Source of the DNA: Caldicellulosiruptor danielii | GTDB lineage: Bacteria > Bacillota > Thermoanaerobacteria > Caldicellulosiruptorales > Caldicellulosiruptoraceae | Assembly (NCBI RefSeq): GCF_034343125.1 | Contig: NZ_CP139957.1 | Span: 2,662,001 to 2,726,000 of the forward strand | DNA: 64,000 nucleotides | Direction of reading: 5' to 3' | In this document: in pieces, positions 18,079-26,634 of the stretch | How the letters are laid out: every line of letters starts with the position of its first letter | Numbering within the stretch: the stretch's first letter is position 1 | Program-made: the position numbers and the translations under genes | The notes under the pieces: model-generated | What the model was told of the DNA's origin: nothing | Databases searched by the model: none | The model's input: only the letters and a program-made list of their open reading frames with translations

Positions 18079-18258
18079 TTAAAGCAACAATGTTTTATGA
18101 ACTTTGAGTTCATTGCATAAAAATAATGTCAATGATACACATACTAACAATATTGGAATTACAATTGCAATTTTACTCACTTTCTTTTTGCTTTTGACAA
18201 TCGCTAATACAAAGAAAAAAGCTAAAACAGAATTTATTACAAAAAAAATTATGATCAT
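18079..18258 (-). CDS. Small hydrophobic protein at the end of the circular bacteriocin cluster
   Basis: This 59-aa frame (MIIIFFVINSVLAFF ... KTLLL) contains two membrane-spanning segments separated by a basic loop (KSKKK). AAGG lies 9 nt before its ATG at 18258. It begins 18 bp past the stop of the preceding small membrane gene on the same strand. Circular bacteriocin loci usually end in one or more small cationic hydrophobic immunity proteins, so an immunity or accessory role is inferred from size and place. There is no sequence recognition beyond that. Confidence 0.55.
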   Translation of the reverse strand: MIIIFFVINSVLAFFFVLAIVKSKKKVSKIAIVIPILLVCVSLTLFLCNELKVHKTLLL

Positions 18259-18276
18259 AAACTACTGCCTTCATTA

Positions 18277-18459
18277 TTATTTTGCTTTTCCTATTTTCAA
18301 CAATTCCTTTTGAAATAATCCATGCCATATAATCAATAAAATAGAAAATATTATTGCTACTTTAAAACCCTTAATATTAAAAAATACTTTTGCAACCACG
18401 GCACCCAGAACAATTGCTATAATCCCGATAATATATAACAATATCTTTTTGTTGCTCAT
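18277..18459 (-). CDS. Small cationic membrane protein, probable bacteriocin immunity protein
   Basis: The 60-aa protein (MSNKKILLYIIGII ... LLKIGKAK) has two hydrophobic helices and excess lysine. That fits the immunity proteins of circular bacteriocin clusters, which protect the producer by an unclear membrane mechanism. GGGAGG lies upstream of ATG 18459. It follows the ABC ATPase gene by 18 bp. Assignment rests on context and composition. Confidence 0.68.
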   Translation of the reverse strand: MSNKKILLYIIGIIAIVLGAVVAKVFFNIKGFKVAIIFSILLIIWHGLFQKELLKIGKAK

Positions 18460-18477
18460 TTTAAAATCCTCCCTGCC

Positions 18478-19119
18478 CTAATTAATTGTTTTTTGTAAAA
18501 GTCCAAAGTCAATAATTTTATCATACATTAACTTATCATCATCTGAATGCGAAACAATTAAAAATGATTTATCCTGTTTTTTCATTTCAAATATAATATT
18601 TGTCAAAGCTACTTTACTTTCTTTATCTAAGCTATTAAAAGGTTCATCCAAAAGATACAATTCAGCATTTTTAGCCAGCATCAAGGCTATAAACAATTTT
18701 TGTTTCATTCCTGCTGAATATTCTGAAATAGGTTGTTTCAGATATATATCTATATTTAATAAACCGCAAAATTCATACACTTTTTTAGTGTACTCGTTTT
18801 CATTAAAAATATATGAGAAAAACTTTATATTTTTAAAGCCAGAAAGATTTTCAAGCAAATATATTTTATCAGGAACATATGAAAACTTGAATTTTATATC
18901 AGAAAATCTTACTTGTTTACCATTCAAATATGCTGAGTAAGAAAGATTTTCGTCTTCAATAATTCCCATTAAAATTTTTAGTAATGTGGTCTTTCCACTT
19001 CCATTCGGTCCTATAATTTTTATCACTTCACTCTTATTAATAGACAAATTTAAATCTCTTAATATATACTTCTTCCCATCATAGCTGTATCTGAGATTTT
19101 CTATTTGCAGATAAGCCAT
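18478..19119 (-). CDS. ABC transporter ATPase of the circular bacteriocin cluster
   Basis: The 213-aa ATPase has Walker A GPNGSGKTT, signature YSAGMKQKL and Walker B LYLLDEPFNSLD, the usual length for a stand-alone nucleotide-binding subunit. In circular bacteriocin loci such an ATPase works with the membrane proteins in export or self-protection. It lies 37 bp after the SpoIIM-like gene and before the small immunity candidate. The bacteriocin role is inferred from the cluster. Confidence 0.88.
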   Translation of the reverse strand: MAYLQIENLRYSYDGKKYILRDLNLSINKSEVIKIIGPNGSGKTTLLKILMGIIEDENLSYSAYLNGKQVRFSDIKFKFSYVPDKIYLLENLSGFKNIKFFSYIFNENEYTKKVYEFCGLLNIDIYLKQPISEYSAGMKQKLFIALMLAKNAELYLLDEPFNSLDKESKVALTNIIFEMKKQDKSFLIVSHSDDDKLMYDKIIDFGLLQKTIN

Positions 19120-19156
19120 TTTATTTCACCTCAATAATGAGTAAGTTAATAATTTT

Positions 19157-19705
19157 TTATGCGTAATAAGATACAAGAGATTCGATAATTGCGGCACAAG
19201 CTACAAGAACAGTTGCTAAAAAAATTAAAAAAAGAATTCCTCTTAAATACATGTATGAGTGTCTTTCTTGGTTCATTGAATTTTTTGAAATTACATAAAT
19301 AACTTTCAAAGGATAATAACCTAAGGATGAAAAAAGTAAAAACCCGGTAATCTCAAATATAGCATGTGGTAATATGTATCTTAAAATTGGTAGCCACCCA
19401 TAACTATTATAAACACTTGCAAGAATATAGCCTAAAGTAATTCCATTATATATAACGTAAAACGTTGTCCCTATCCCAAATGATATAATACCAAAAAGTA
19501 AGGTCTTTAAGCAAGTTAATATATTATTTTCAAATATTTTAAAAAACGGCAATTTAGTTAAATTTATTTTAATATCCTTATTATAACCTATAAAAATTCC
19601 TATACTCAAAGCCAATATATAAAACATAAGTGATATTAAAAATAAAGGTTTAATTTCTTTAAAAGTTTTTATTATAACTACTTTTAACTTTTCTTCCTTT
19701 TGCAT
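19157..19705 (-). CDS. SpoIIM/DUF95-family membrane protein of the bacteriocin cluster
   Basis: The 182-aa protein has about five membrane segments and the SpoIIM/DUF95 features GIISFGIGTTFYVIYNGI and YILPHAIFEITGFLL. DUF95 proteins are a standard part of circular bacteriocin operons (carnocyclin, circularin, AS-48), where they are needed for production or immunity. ATG 19705 is preferred, but no strong ribosome site is seen; an upstream TTG at 19723 is possible. Either start lies inside the end of the 584-aa gene, so the two overlap and are probably coupled. Confidence 0.82.
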   Translation of the reverse strand: MQKEEKLKVVIIKTFKEIKPLFLISLMFYILALSIGIFIGYNKDIKINLTKLPFFKIFENNILTCLKTLLFGIISFGIGTTFYVIYNGITLGYILASVYNSYGWLPILRYILPHAIFEITGFLLFSSLGYYPLKVIYVISKNSMNQERHSYMYLRGILFLIFLATVLVACAAIIESLVSYYA

Positions 19706-21413
19706 AATTATCAACTTTCCCAACCCCTATACATAGACTAGAAATAAAGCAAAAACAAACAGTTAAATAACAATACAACCATTCCATACCTCTAAGTAAA
19801 GAAAATATTGTGTTAACTACCAAAAAACCAGTTGGTATAAATAATAAATAGTATCTTACAATTGCAATTGGAGCTTTAATGATAGTCATAATAGACTCAT
19901 CATTTTCTATTTCACTATATATTAGTAAATGTTGTATATTTCTTGTGAAGTACAAGTAATAAGGTTTTACTCTTTGAATTATTGCATACTTCATTGTTAT
20001 CAAAATTATTAAAATGTTAAACAAAAGAAAAACTGTTTTTAATTTTAAACTATACGAAAATATTAGTGTTATTAATAACGAACTAATCAGTATCGGTAAA
20101 GCAGAAAAAGTAATTAGAACTTTAATCTTTGGTATCATTAGCCCATCCCAAAATCTAAAATCTTCGCTACAGTATAATGCTAAACTAACTTTTTTATCAT
20201 AATTAAATTTAAATAAGTCTTCCATCATGAAATTGCACGTTCCAATATATCCATACATAATGAGATAAATACATATAAAATGAATAATTACAGAAACATA
20301 AAAGCTTTGAATTGTTCCTGCTACTGCTATACTTAAACCTATTGCAAAGAATAATTCATATGGGAAAAGACATTCTAAAATTTTATTTGGCTCTAAATTT
20401 TTGAGATAATTTATAAACAAGCATATATCCTTATAAAATCCGGCTTTCAATGAATTGTTATTTACTATTTTTGGTTTAGTATATCTACTAAATAAAAAAC
20501 AAAATATGTTTTTTACTGTGGCATTAATGCTTCTTCCTTTTTTATAATGGAAAAACCTTTTAGATTTACTAATGTTCTTTCTCAATATATAAAATGTTAT
20601 AAAGCAAATAGCAATTTCTATTATTACAGCCACAATATATGTTTTATTATTTTCCAACATGTTATTAACCATATTAGATAGTTTTTCTACTTTATGAATC
20701 CAGTAATAATACTTTCTGTTAAAATGATTATTTGTAATATTATCGAGGCTATTCAATATTTTATCAAAGGGTATTTTTAAAGCTTTATATTTATTTATAA
20801 CTGCACGTAGATCAAAGAGAAATTGTATCACAAATTTAGTTATAAAAAATATAATTAACGTTGCACAACCTCTCGAAAAAAGAAATGAAAAATAAATTCT
20901 CGATGTAGCATTACTGTTTAAAATATATTTTAAACAGTAAATTAACAACAAAAACACTTCAATAAATACATAAAACATTAAAAGCCCACTCATATTATGT
21001 AATAACGTCAAAATTATTATCAGAAATTTAATTAAAACAATTTCAACTTGTCTTGAAAAGTAGGAATACAAAAAAATCATTCTAAATGCTATTTCTTTGT
21101 TTGGTAAATATATATACAATAACTCAAATTCTGGCTTTTGTTGTAACTTACTTACGCTAACGTTATAAAACAAATTTAGGTTTATCAATAAATAAACTAA
21201 CAAAAAAATTAAGCATACCATATTTTTGTTATAATTATTTGAAATCTTTAACACAATACTTATTACGTAATATAAAACTACAAGCTCTAATATTTTTAAT
21301 GGTATATAAATAGTCTCCCACCTTTTCAAATTGAAAAATTTAGCAATTTTGTTATATCTTCTGTATAATTCTTCTTGTATAAACAAAAAATATATTTTCA
21401 AAAACCTTGTCAA
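19659..21413 (-). CDS. Large multispanning membrane protein of the bacteriocin cluster
   Basis: The 584-aa product starts at TTG 21413 with GAGGGG six bases upstream. It has about ten to twelve hydrophobic segments, is very rich in Ile, Leu, Tyr and Lys, and has no catalytic motif I recognise. In size, topology and position, directly after the precursor gene, it corresponds to the large membrane protein of circular bacteriocin loci (CclB/CirB/As-48B type), thought to take part in maturation and secretion. It is more AT-rich than the flanking housekeeping genes, which suggests transfer of the cluster. Confidence 0.7.
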   Translation of the reverse strand: MTRFLKIYFLFIQEELYRRYNKIAKFFNLKRWETIYIPLKILELVVLYYVISIVLKISNNYNKNMVCLIFLLVYLLINLNLFYNVSVSKLQQKPEFELLYIYLPNKEIAFRMIFLYSYFSRQVEIVLIKFLIIILTLLHNMSGLLMFYVFIEVFLLLIYCLKYILNSNATSRIYFSFLFSRGCATLIIFFITKFVIQFLFDLRAVINKYKALKIPFDKILNSLDNITNNHFNRKYYYWIHKVEKLSNMVNNMLENNKTYIVAVIIEIAICFITFYILRKNISKSKRFFHYKKGRSINATVKNIFCFLFSRYTKPKIVNNNSLKAGFYKDICLFINYLKNLEPNKILECLFPYELFFAIGLSIAVAGTIQSFYVSVIIHFICIYLIMYGYIGTCNFMMEDLFKFNYDKKVSLALYCSEDFRFWDGLMIPKIKVLITFSALPILISSLLITLIFSYSLKLKTVFLLFNILIILITMKYAIIQRVKPYYLYFTRNIQHLLIYSEIENDESIMTIIKAPIAIVRYYLLFIPTGFLVVNTIFSLLRGMEWLYCYLTVCFCFISSLCIGVGKVDNYAKGRKVKSSYNKNF

Positions 21414-21490
21414 TTTTATCCCCTCTTATCAAGTTCGAGCTCCTGAAAAATGTTAATTAAAAAATTTAATTTTGTGATAAAATTATTAAT

Positions 21491-21527
21491 GCAAGGGGTC
21501 GTTTTTTGACTTAACCGGACCCCTTGC
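21491..21527 (-). promoter_or_regulatory. Stem-loop between bacteriocin precursor gene and export genes
   Basis: GCAAGGGGTC (21491-21500) pairs perfectly over 10 bp with GACCCCTTGC (21518-21527). No T-tract follows on the minus strand. It lies between the precursor stop and the start of the 584-aa gene, a place where such stems commonly reduce read-through or protect the precursor mRNA. Confidence 0.75.
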
Positions 21528-21558
21528 AAAAGAGTTTGAAAAATCAAACACTAAAACT

Positions 21559-21783
21559 TTACCATAATATAGCTCCTCTCAAACCAAGTTGGGCAACCTT
21601 ACTTTTAACTAAATTAACAAAAGCTACCCAACCACCTTCAGCTAAAATTGCACTAATTCCAGCTGTAAGAATAGATGTTAAAGCTATTATAATTGAGACT
21701 ATCGTGGAACCAGTAAGTATAATATTTACGACAGTTGTAGCAATAGTTTCAGGAATTCCTAATGTTGCAGCTACAAGTAGCAT
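21559..21783 (-). CDS. Circular bacteriocin precursor, circularin A/AS-48 type
   Basis: The 74-aa, almost wholly hydrophobic peptide aligns by eye with circularin A and AS-48. The start MLLVAATLGIPE parallels the MFL leader plus VAGALGV of circularin A, followed by ATTVVNIIL, TSILTAGISAIL and a C-terminal RGAILW. Known members are cut after a short leader and joined head to tail. Here a three-residue leader (MLL) would give a ring of 71 residues closed between V4 and W74; this cut is inferred by analogy. GGGGAGGTG lies before ATG 21783. The ring would act by making the membrane of target cells permeable. It leads a minus-strand cluster with matching accessory genes. Confidence 0.88.
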   Translation of the reverse strand: MLLVAATLGIPETIATTVVNIILTGSTIVSIIIALTSILTAGISAILAEGGWVAFVNLVKSKVAQLGLRGAILW

Positions 21784-22357
21784 TTTCTATTCACCTCCCC
21801 TCTTTTTGATTTTTAAAATTTTGGGCTAAACGCTCCAAATGGAGCGTTTAATAAGCTTTCTAAGTTTTTAAAATCAAAGAGTATGTTTTTCTTAAATTAA
21901 AATGACTAAATAGGTATAGCTCTAAAATAAACTAATACTCATTAGTAATATAAATTTAGAACTACTATAGACAAACAATAATATCTTTTCCTCATTTCTC
22001 TAACACAGCTGATATTTTTGTATCTCAGTTTCTTTATTCTCTTATTTAGAGCATTTTATTCTCGAACTAGTTTTTTTGTAAACTTCTTCTTGGAATTTCT
22101 ATTGCAAATTTTATTTTATACATTTTCACTCTGTCAATCTCGTTTTTTTAGTTTTTAGTTTATTTTCAGCCAAATTTTAGGCTGAAGATACATTTTTCTT
22201 TAAATAGCTTAAAATTTCTCTAATTTTCTTGAGTTTGAAAAGCCAAGTCTGCAAATAGTTAAAATATATGGTTTTTGCTTTTAGAAACAAAAAGTCATAA
22301 GTCAACTTGTTCAGTAATCTTTATAAGTTTTAGCCTTCAATTTTCAAATTCAAAATT
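21784..22357. other. Noncoding upstream region of the bacteriocin cluster
   Basis: About 570 bp of very AT-rich DNA with no gene. Two features stand out. A 9-bp hairpin AAACGCTCC/GGAGCGTTT at 21828-21849 lies in the leader of the precursor gene. An inverted repeat ACTAATACTCATTAGT at 21931-21946 could be a regulator site. I could not choose a promoter with confidence. Confidence 0.6.
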
Positions 22358-24202
22358 CTACACCACCGCAAACTGGCTCATATAGAGGTTGTAGTAAAAT
22401 CCTCTCTTTTGCAAAAGCTCTTCATGCGTCCCTTGTTCAACAATTTGGCCATTGTTTATGACAAGAATCAAGTCAGCATTTCTGATTGTAGAGAGTCTGT
22501 GAGCTATGACAAAGCTTGTTCGACCTTGCATAAGCTTTAGCATCGCTTCCCCTACAAGCTTTTCTGTCCTTGTGTCGATGTTGCTTGTTGCCTCATCCAA
22601 AATCAAGATTGCCGGGTCAGACAAGATTGCCCGTGCTAAAGCCAAAAGCTGTCTTTGTCCTTGGCTAAGGTCTGCCCCGCCATCTGTCAGCACTGTTTTG
22701 TAGCCGTGTGGCAAGTGTTTTATAAACTCATGAGCATTTGCAATTTTGGCTGCTTTTATCACCTCATCATCTTTTGCCGTGAGCTTTCCATAGCGAATAT
22801 TCTCCATCACAGGTTCAGAGAAAAGATATGTGTCCTGAAGTACAATCCCAAGGCTTTTTCTCAAAGACTCTCTTTTTATCTTCCTTATATCTATTCCATC
22901 AATGAGAATCTCACCTTTGTCAATGTCATAAAACCTTGTAAGCAAATTGACAATTGTAGTTTTGCCAGCACCAGTTGGACCAACCAAGGCTATCATCTGC
23001 CCAGGCTTTGCGTGAAAGCTTATGTTTTTTAAAACAGGCTCACCTTCTTTGTATGAAAACCACACATTCCTAAACTCAACCTCACCCTTGATATTTGTAA
23101 GCTCAATTGCATCTTTTTCATCTTCTTTTTCTTCTTCCTCATCCATTATTTCAAATACTCTTTCTGCTGCAGCAAAGGCAGATTGAAGCTGGTTGAACTG
23201 GTTTGCAAGCTCATTCAAAGGACGTACAAACTGTCTTGCATATTGGACAAAGCTTGCAATCACGCCCACTGATATGCTACCTTTTAAAGCTAAATACCCA
23301 CCTGTTGCTGCAACAATTATAAAAGCAAAGTTGTTGAGCATATTCATAAGCGGCGGAATTACACCAGATAGAATTTGAGCTTTTGTGCCAACCTGAGTCA
23401 AATCCTTGTTTATCTCAATAAACTTATTTATTTCTTTTTCCTCTCTTGTAAACACCTTAATAACCTTTTGACCTGTGATGTCCTCTTCAATAATCCCATT
23501 GAGTTTCCCAAGCAGTTTTTGGTTTTGTGAAAAGTATTTTCTTGTATTTTTAGCAATCAGGTTTGTCAAAAAGAACATAAGCGGCACAACCAAAAGTGTA
23601 CAAGCTGTCAAGATAGGACTTATCAAAAGCATTACAATGGCTGAACCAAAAAGTGTAATTGTGCTTGAGAAAATTGAAGTTACACTTGCATTGACTGTGT
23701 TGTTAACAACATCAATGTCGTTTGTAAGCCTGCTCATCAAATCACCATGAGCGCGTGTATCAAATATCTTTACAGGAAGTCTCTGGAGCTTTGAAAACAT
23801 GTCATTTCGCATATTAAAAACAACTCTTTGAGAAATCTTCATCATTCCATATCCCTGAAGATAAGCAAAAAGAGAGTTTAGAATATACAGCATAGCCATT
23901 GCAAAGACGATATTTACAAGCCCTGTAAATTTCCTGGGCACTATATAGTCATCTATAGCTTTTTTTATCAAAAGGGGGGAGATTATTGAGATAAATGAAC
24001 TAACTGTTATTAGCAAAAACACACTCAATAGTGATAATTTATAGCTGCTAAAATACCTCCAAAGCCTTTTTAGTGTATTTTTCAAATCTTTTGGCTTTGC
24101 AGAAGGATGAGAAAACCTGTGCCCCGGTCCTCTGCCGGGTGCAGGACCAGGTCCAAAGGCATGTGGCAGTGTTTGAACCTCTTTTCTTCTTTCATCAGGC
24201 AA
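22358..24202 (-). CDS. Heterodimeric ABC exporter subunit (canonical Walker B)
   Basis: The 614-aa half-transporter has six membrane segments and a C-terminal ATPase: Walker A GPTGAGKTT, signature LSQGQRQLLALARA, Walker B ILILDEATSNID with the catalytic glutamate. The signature has Q where G is usual (LSGGQ). The N-terminus carries a Pro/Gly-rich extension (GPGPAPGRGPGHR). Together with the partner gene, which overlaps by 8 bp, it forms a BmrCD/LmrCD-like heterodimer, a multidrug or lipid exporter. A MarR-type gene directly upstream in the operon suggests drug-responsive control. Confidence 0.9.
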   Translation of the reverse strand: MPDERRKEVQTLPHAFGPGPAPGRGPGHRFSHPSAKPKDLKNTLKRLWRYFSSYKLSLLSVFLLITVSSFISIISPLLIKKAIDDYIVPRKFTGLVNIVFAMAMLYILNSLFAYLQGYGMMKISQRVVFNMRNDMFSKLQRLPVKIFDTRAHGDLMSRLTNDIDVVNNTVNASVTSIFSSTITLFGSAIVMLLISPILTACTLLVVPLMFFLTNLIAKNTRKYFSQNQKLLGKLNGIIEEDITGQKVIKVFTREEKEINKFIEINKDLTQVGTKAQILSGVIPPLMNMLNNFAFIIVAATGGYLALKGSISVGVIASFVQYARQFVRPLNELANQFNQLQSAFAAAERVFEIMDEEEEKEDEKDAIELTNIKGEVEFRNVWFSYKEGEPVLKNISFHAKPGQMIALVGPTGAGKTTIVNLLTRFYDIDKGEILIDGIDIRKIKRESLRKSLGIVLQDTYLFSEPVMENIRYGKLTAKDDEVIKAAKIANAHEFIKHLPHGYKTVLTDGGADLSQGQRQLLALARAILSDPAILILDEATSNIDTRTEKLVGEAMLKLMQGRTSFVIAHRLSTIRNADLILVINNGQIVEQGTHEELLQKRGFYYNLYMSQFAVV

Positions 24203-25943
24203 TTTCCTTCTCCCCCTCTCCCATCTGAGTCTGGTAAATCTCTTGGTAAATTGGGCAGCTTTTCAAAAGCTCTTCATGCCTGCCTTGTGCCACAATTCTT
24301 CCACCATCCATAACCAAAATCTTATCTGCATGTTTTATAGAAGATATTCTCTGAGCAATTATAAATGTTGTAGTGCCTTTGATATACTCTTTCAAGGCTG
24401 CTTGAATTCTCTTTTCTGTCGCCATGTCAACAGCTGATGTGCAGTCGTCTAAGATGAGTATCTTTGGCTTTTTTAAGATAGCCCTTGCAATAGAGATTCT
24501 CTGTTTTTGTCCTCCGGAAAGATTCACACCTCGCTCAGATACTTCTGTGTCATAGCCCTTTTGAAAGCTCATTATAAAGTCATGAGCCTGGGCAGCTTTT
24601 GCTGCTTCAATTATCTCTTCCATTGATGCATCTTCATCTCCCCATGCAATATTATCCTTTATAGTTCCTGTAAAAAGAATGGTGTCCTGCAATACCATGC
24701 TGATACTTTTCCTTAAAACGGTCACATCATAGTCTTTAACATTTATTCCGTCAATCAAAACCTCACCTTCTGTAGCATCGTAAAGTCTTGGAATAAGACT
24801 TACTAAAGTTGATTTTCCTGAACCTGTGGTGCCGATTATCCCAATAACTTCACCGGGCTCTGCAACAAAAGAGATTCCCTCAAGAGCAGGGCTGTTTTCT
24901 TTTTCATTGTAATAGAATGTGACATTCCTAAACTCTACCCTTCCTTCTTTTATCGGAGTTGTAATTGCCCCATCTTTGTTTTTGATGTCAACCTCACAGC
25001 TCAAAACCTCATTTATTCTCTCAGCAGACGCGCTTGCCCTTGTAATGAACAAAAAGATATTGCCTATCATCATCAACGAAAATAGAATTTGCAATGTGTA
25101 GTTTATAAATGCCATAAGCTCACCAACCTGCATATTTGCTGCTTTTATCTGAACTGCCCCAAACCATACAACCCCTACCATGCTCATGTTCATGACAAGC
25201 ATAAAAAGTGGCATTGTAATCACAATCAGCCCGAAGGCCTGGAGTGATATATCTAAAAGGTCTTGATTTGCCTTTAAAAACCTTGACTTTTCATGTTCAT
25301 GCCTGACAAATGCTTTTACAAGTCGAGCTCCCAGCAAATTTTCACGCATAACTGCATTGACCCTATCTATTTTCTTTTGAAGAGTTGAAAACAGTGGAAA
25401 ACTCTTTTTGACCATAAAGTAAAATATTAAAATTACAAAGGGAATTGCAATAAATAAAATGATGGAAAGCTTTGGATTTATCAAAACTGCCATTACAAGC
25501 CCACCGATGAAAAGAAGTGGAGCTCTTACAACAATTCTCAAAGACATCATGACAATATTTTGCATCTGCATGACATCATTTGTAAGCCTTGTGATTAAAG
25601 TTTCTGGCTTAAACCTGTCAATGTTTTTGAACGAAAAAGCCATAACTTTCTTGAACAGATCATTTCTTAAATCAAATGCAAAGTTTTGGCTTGCAATGCT
25701 TGAAAACACAACACAGCCGCCACCGCCTATCATTCCAATTAACGCTGCCAAAATCATCAAAAGCCCGGTTTTGAAAATATATGCCATATTCCCGTTTTTG
25801 ATCCCAACATCTATTATTCTCTCCAAAAACCTTGGCTGCATGAGGTCCATCACAACCTCTAAAAGCATAAAAAGCGGAGCTAATACCACCGCCCATGTGT
25901 AGGGTTTTAAATATCTAAAAAGCTTAAACATTAATTTCCTCAT
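24195..25943 (-). CDS. Heterodimeric ABC exporter subunit (degenerate Walker B)
   Basis: The 582-aa half-transporter has six membrane segments and an ATPase domain with Walker A GTTGSGKST, a canonical signature LSGGQKQRISIARA and Walker B ILILDDCTSAVD, in which the catalytic Glu is Asp. This Asp, together with the LSQGQ signature of the partner, makes one ATP site non-canonical, as in BmrC/BmrD. Its start lies inside the end of the MarR-like gene, overlapping by about 20 bp. Substrate not predictable. Confidence 0.9.
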   Translation of the reverse strand: MRKLMFKLFRYLKPYTWAVVLAPLFMLLEVVMDLMQPRFLERIIDVGIKNGNMAYIFKTGLLMILAALIGMIGGGGCVVFSSIASQNFAFDLRNDLFKKVMAFSFKNIDRFKPETLITRLTNDVMQMQNIVMMSLRIVVRAPLLFIGGLVMAVLINPKLSIILFIAIPFVILIFYFMVKKSFPLFSTLQKKIDRVNAVMRENLLGARLVKAFVRHEHEKSRFLKANQDLLDISLQAFGLIVITMPLFMLVMNMSMVGVVWFGAVQIKAANMQVGELMAFINYTLQILFSLMMIGNIFLFITRASASAERINEVLSCEVDIKNKDGAITTPIKEGRVEFRNVTFYYNEKENSPALEGISFVAEPGEVIGIIGTTGSGKSTLVSLIPRLYDATEGEVLIDGINVKDYDVTVLRKSISMVLQDTILFTGTIKDNIAWGDEDASMEEIIEAAKAAQAHDFIMSFQKGYDTEVSERGVNLSGGQKQRISIARAILKKPKILILDDCTSAVDMATEKRIQAALKEYIKGTTTFIIAQRISSIKHADKILVMDGGRIVAQGRHEELLKSCPIYQEIYQTQMGEGEKEIA

Positions 25944-26411
25944 CCCCCTTTTGCTGGCCTGTGCTTATCATTTTCACAACAAGCTTTTTCAGCCTTTTTA
26001 GCAAATACCAGAGTTCTTCAACTTCATCCTCAGAAAGCTTTTCAAGACTTTTTCCCAGGTTTTGATTTACCCATTGCATATGAAGTTCAAGCAACCATTT
26101 GCCTTTTTCTGTGGTTTTAATTATGGAAATTCTTCTGTCTGATTCATCTTTTATCCTATCTATATACCCTTCCGAAATAAGTTTGTCTAAAACTGGTGTC
26201 ATGTTGGGTGCAGAGATAGAAAGCCTTCTTGCAAGCTCAGATATACTCATTGGTCCAAAACTATCTACGACATGCAAAATATGGATAAATCGTGGCGGAA
26301 GCCCATACTTTTCAGTAAATTCGTCCTTTTTAAAATATTTTTTGTTATCATCGGAAATATAGATAACATATTTTCAGCTATCTGACCTAAAATTTTTTTA
26401 GAGAGAGTCAA
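25924..26411 (-). pseudogene. MarR-family regulator with an apparent frameshift
   Basis: From a TTG at 26411, behind AGGTGG, the frame reads MTLSKKILGQIAENMLSIF, then runs out of frame. One missing base in the short A/T tract at about 26354-26357 restores a continuous MarR protein through SDDNKKYFKKDEFTEKYGLPPRF into the winged-helix part (SISELARRLSISAPNMTPVLDKL and the wing DESDRRISI). As written, only a 117-aa piece from TTG 26277 without the N-terminal dimer helix could be made. It could be a real mutation, which would derepress the ABC exporter, or a sequencing error. The gene overlaps the exporter gene, so it was the autoregulated head of this operon. Confidence 0.65.
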
Positions 26412-26559
26412 GCTTGTGCACCACCTTTTTAAAAAAATTTGAAATTGCAATTTAAAAATAATATAATATCCTAAAAAAAGTTATTTTAGCATAAAGAAGT
26501 TTTAAAAATTGTTATAAAAATATAATCGACTTTTATTGAAACCTTTATGATTAATATGA

Positions 26560-26583
26560 AATAGTTATTTTTACATAACTATT
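26560..26583. promoter_or_regulatory. MarR-type palindromic operator candidate
   Basis: AATAGTTAT (26560-26568) and ATAACTATT (26575-26583) are perfect 9-bp inverted arms with a 6-bp centre, the usual shape of MarR sites. It lies between the divergent marR-like gene and the DUF554 gene. Confidence 0.5.
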
Positions 26584-26634
26584 ATAGCACACTTACATGA
26601 CTATCAGCAAAACTTTTATAAAGGAGCTAGCAAA

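Noticed and set aside
18104-18313. Plus-strand 69-codon frame in the bacteriocin cluster
   Set aside because: It is antisense to the two small minus-strand genes, and no ribosome site was found.
21491-21527. Intrinsic terminator after the bacteriocin gene
   Set aside because: The stem is strong but no T-tract follows, so I list it as a regulatory stem-loop.
26265-26450. 61-codon minus-strand frame as a separate gene
   Set aside because: Its N-terminal half is the missing start of the frameshifted MarR gene; the rest is out-of-frame sequence.
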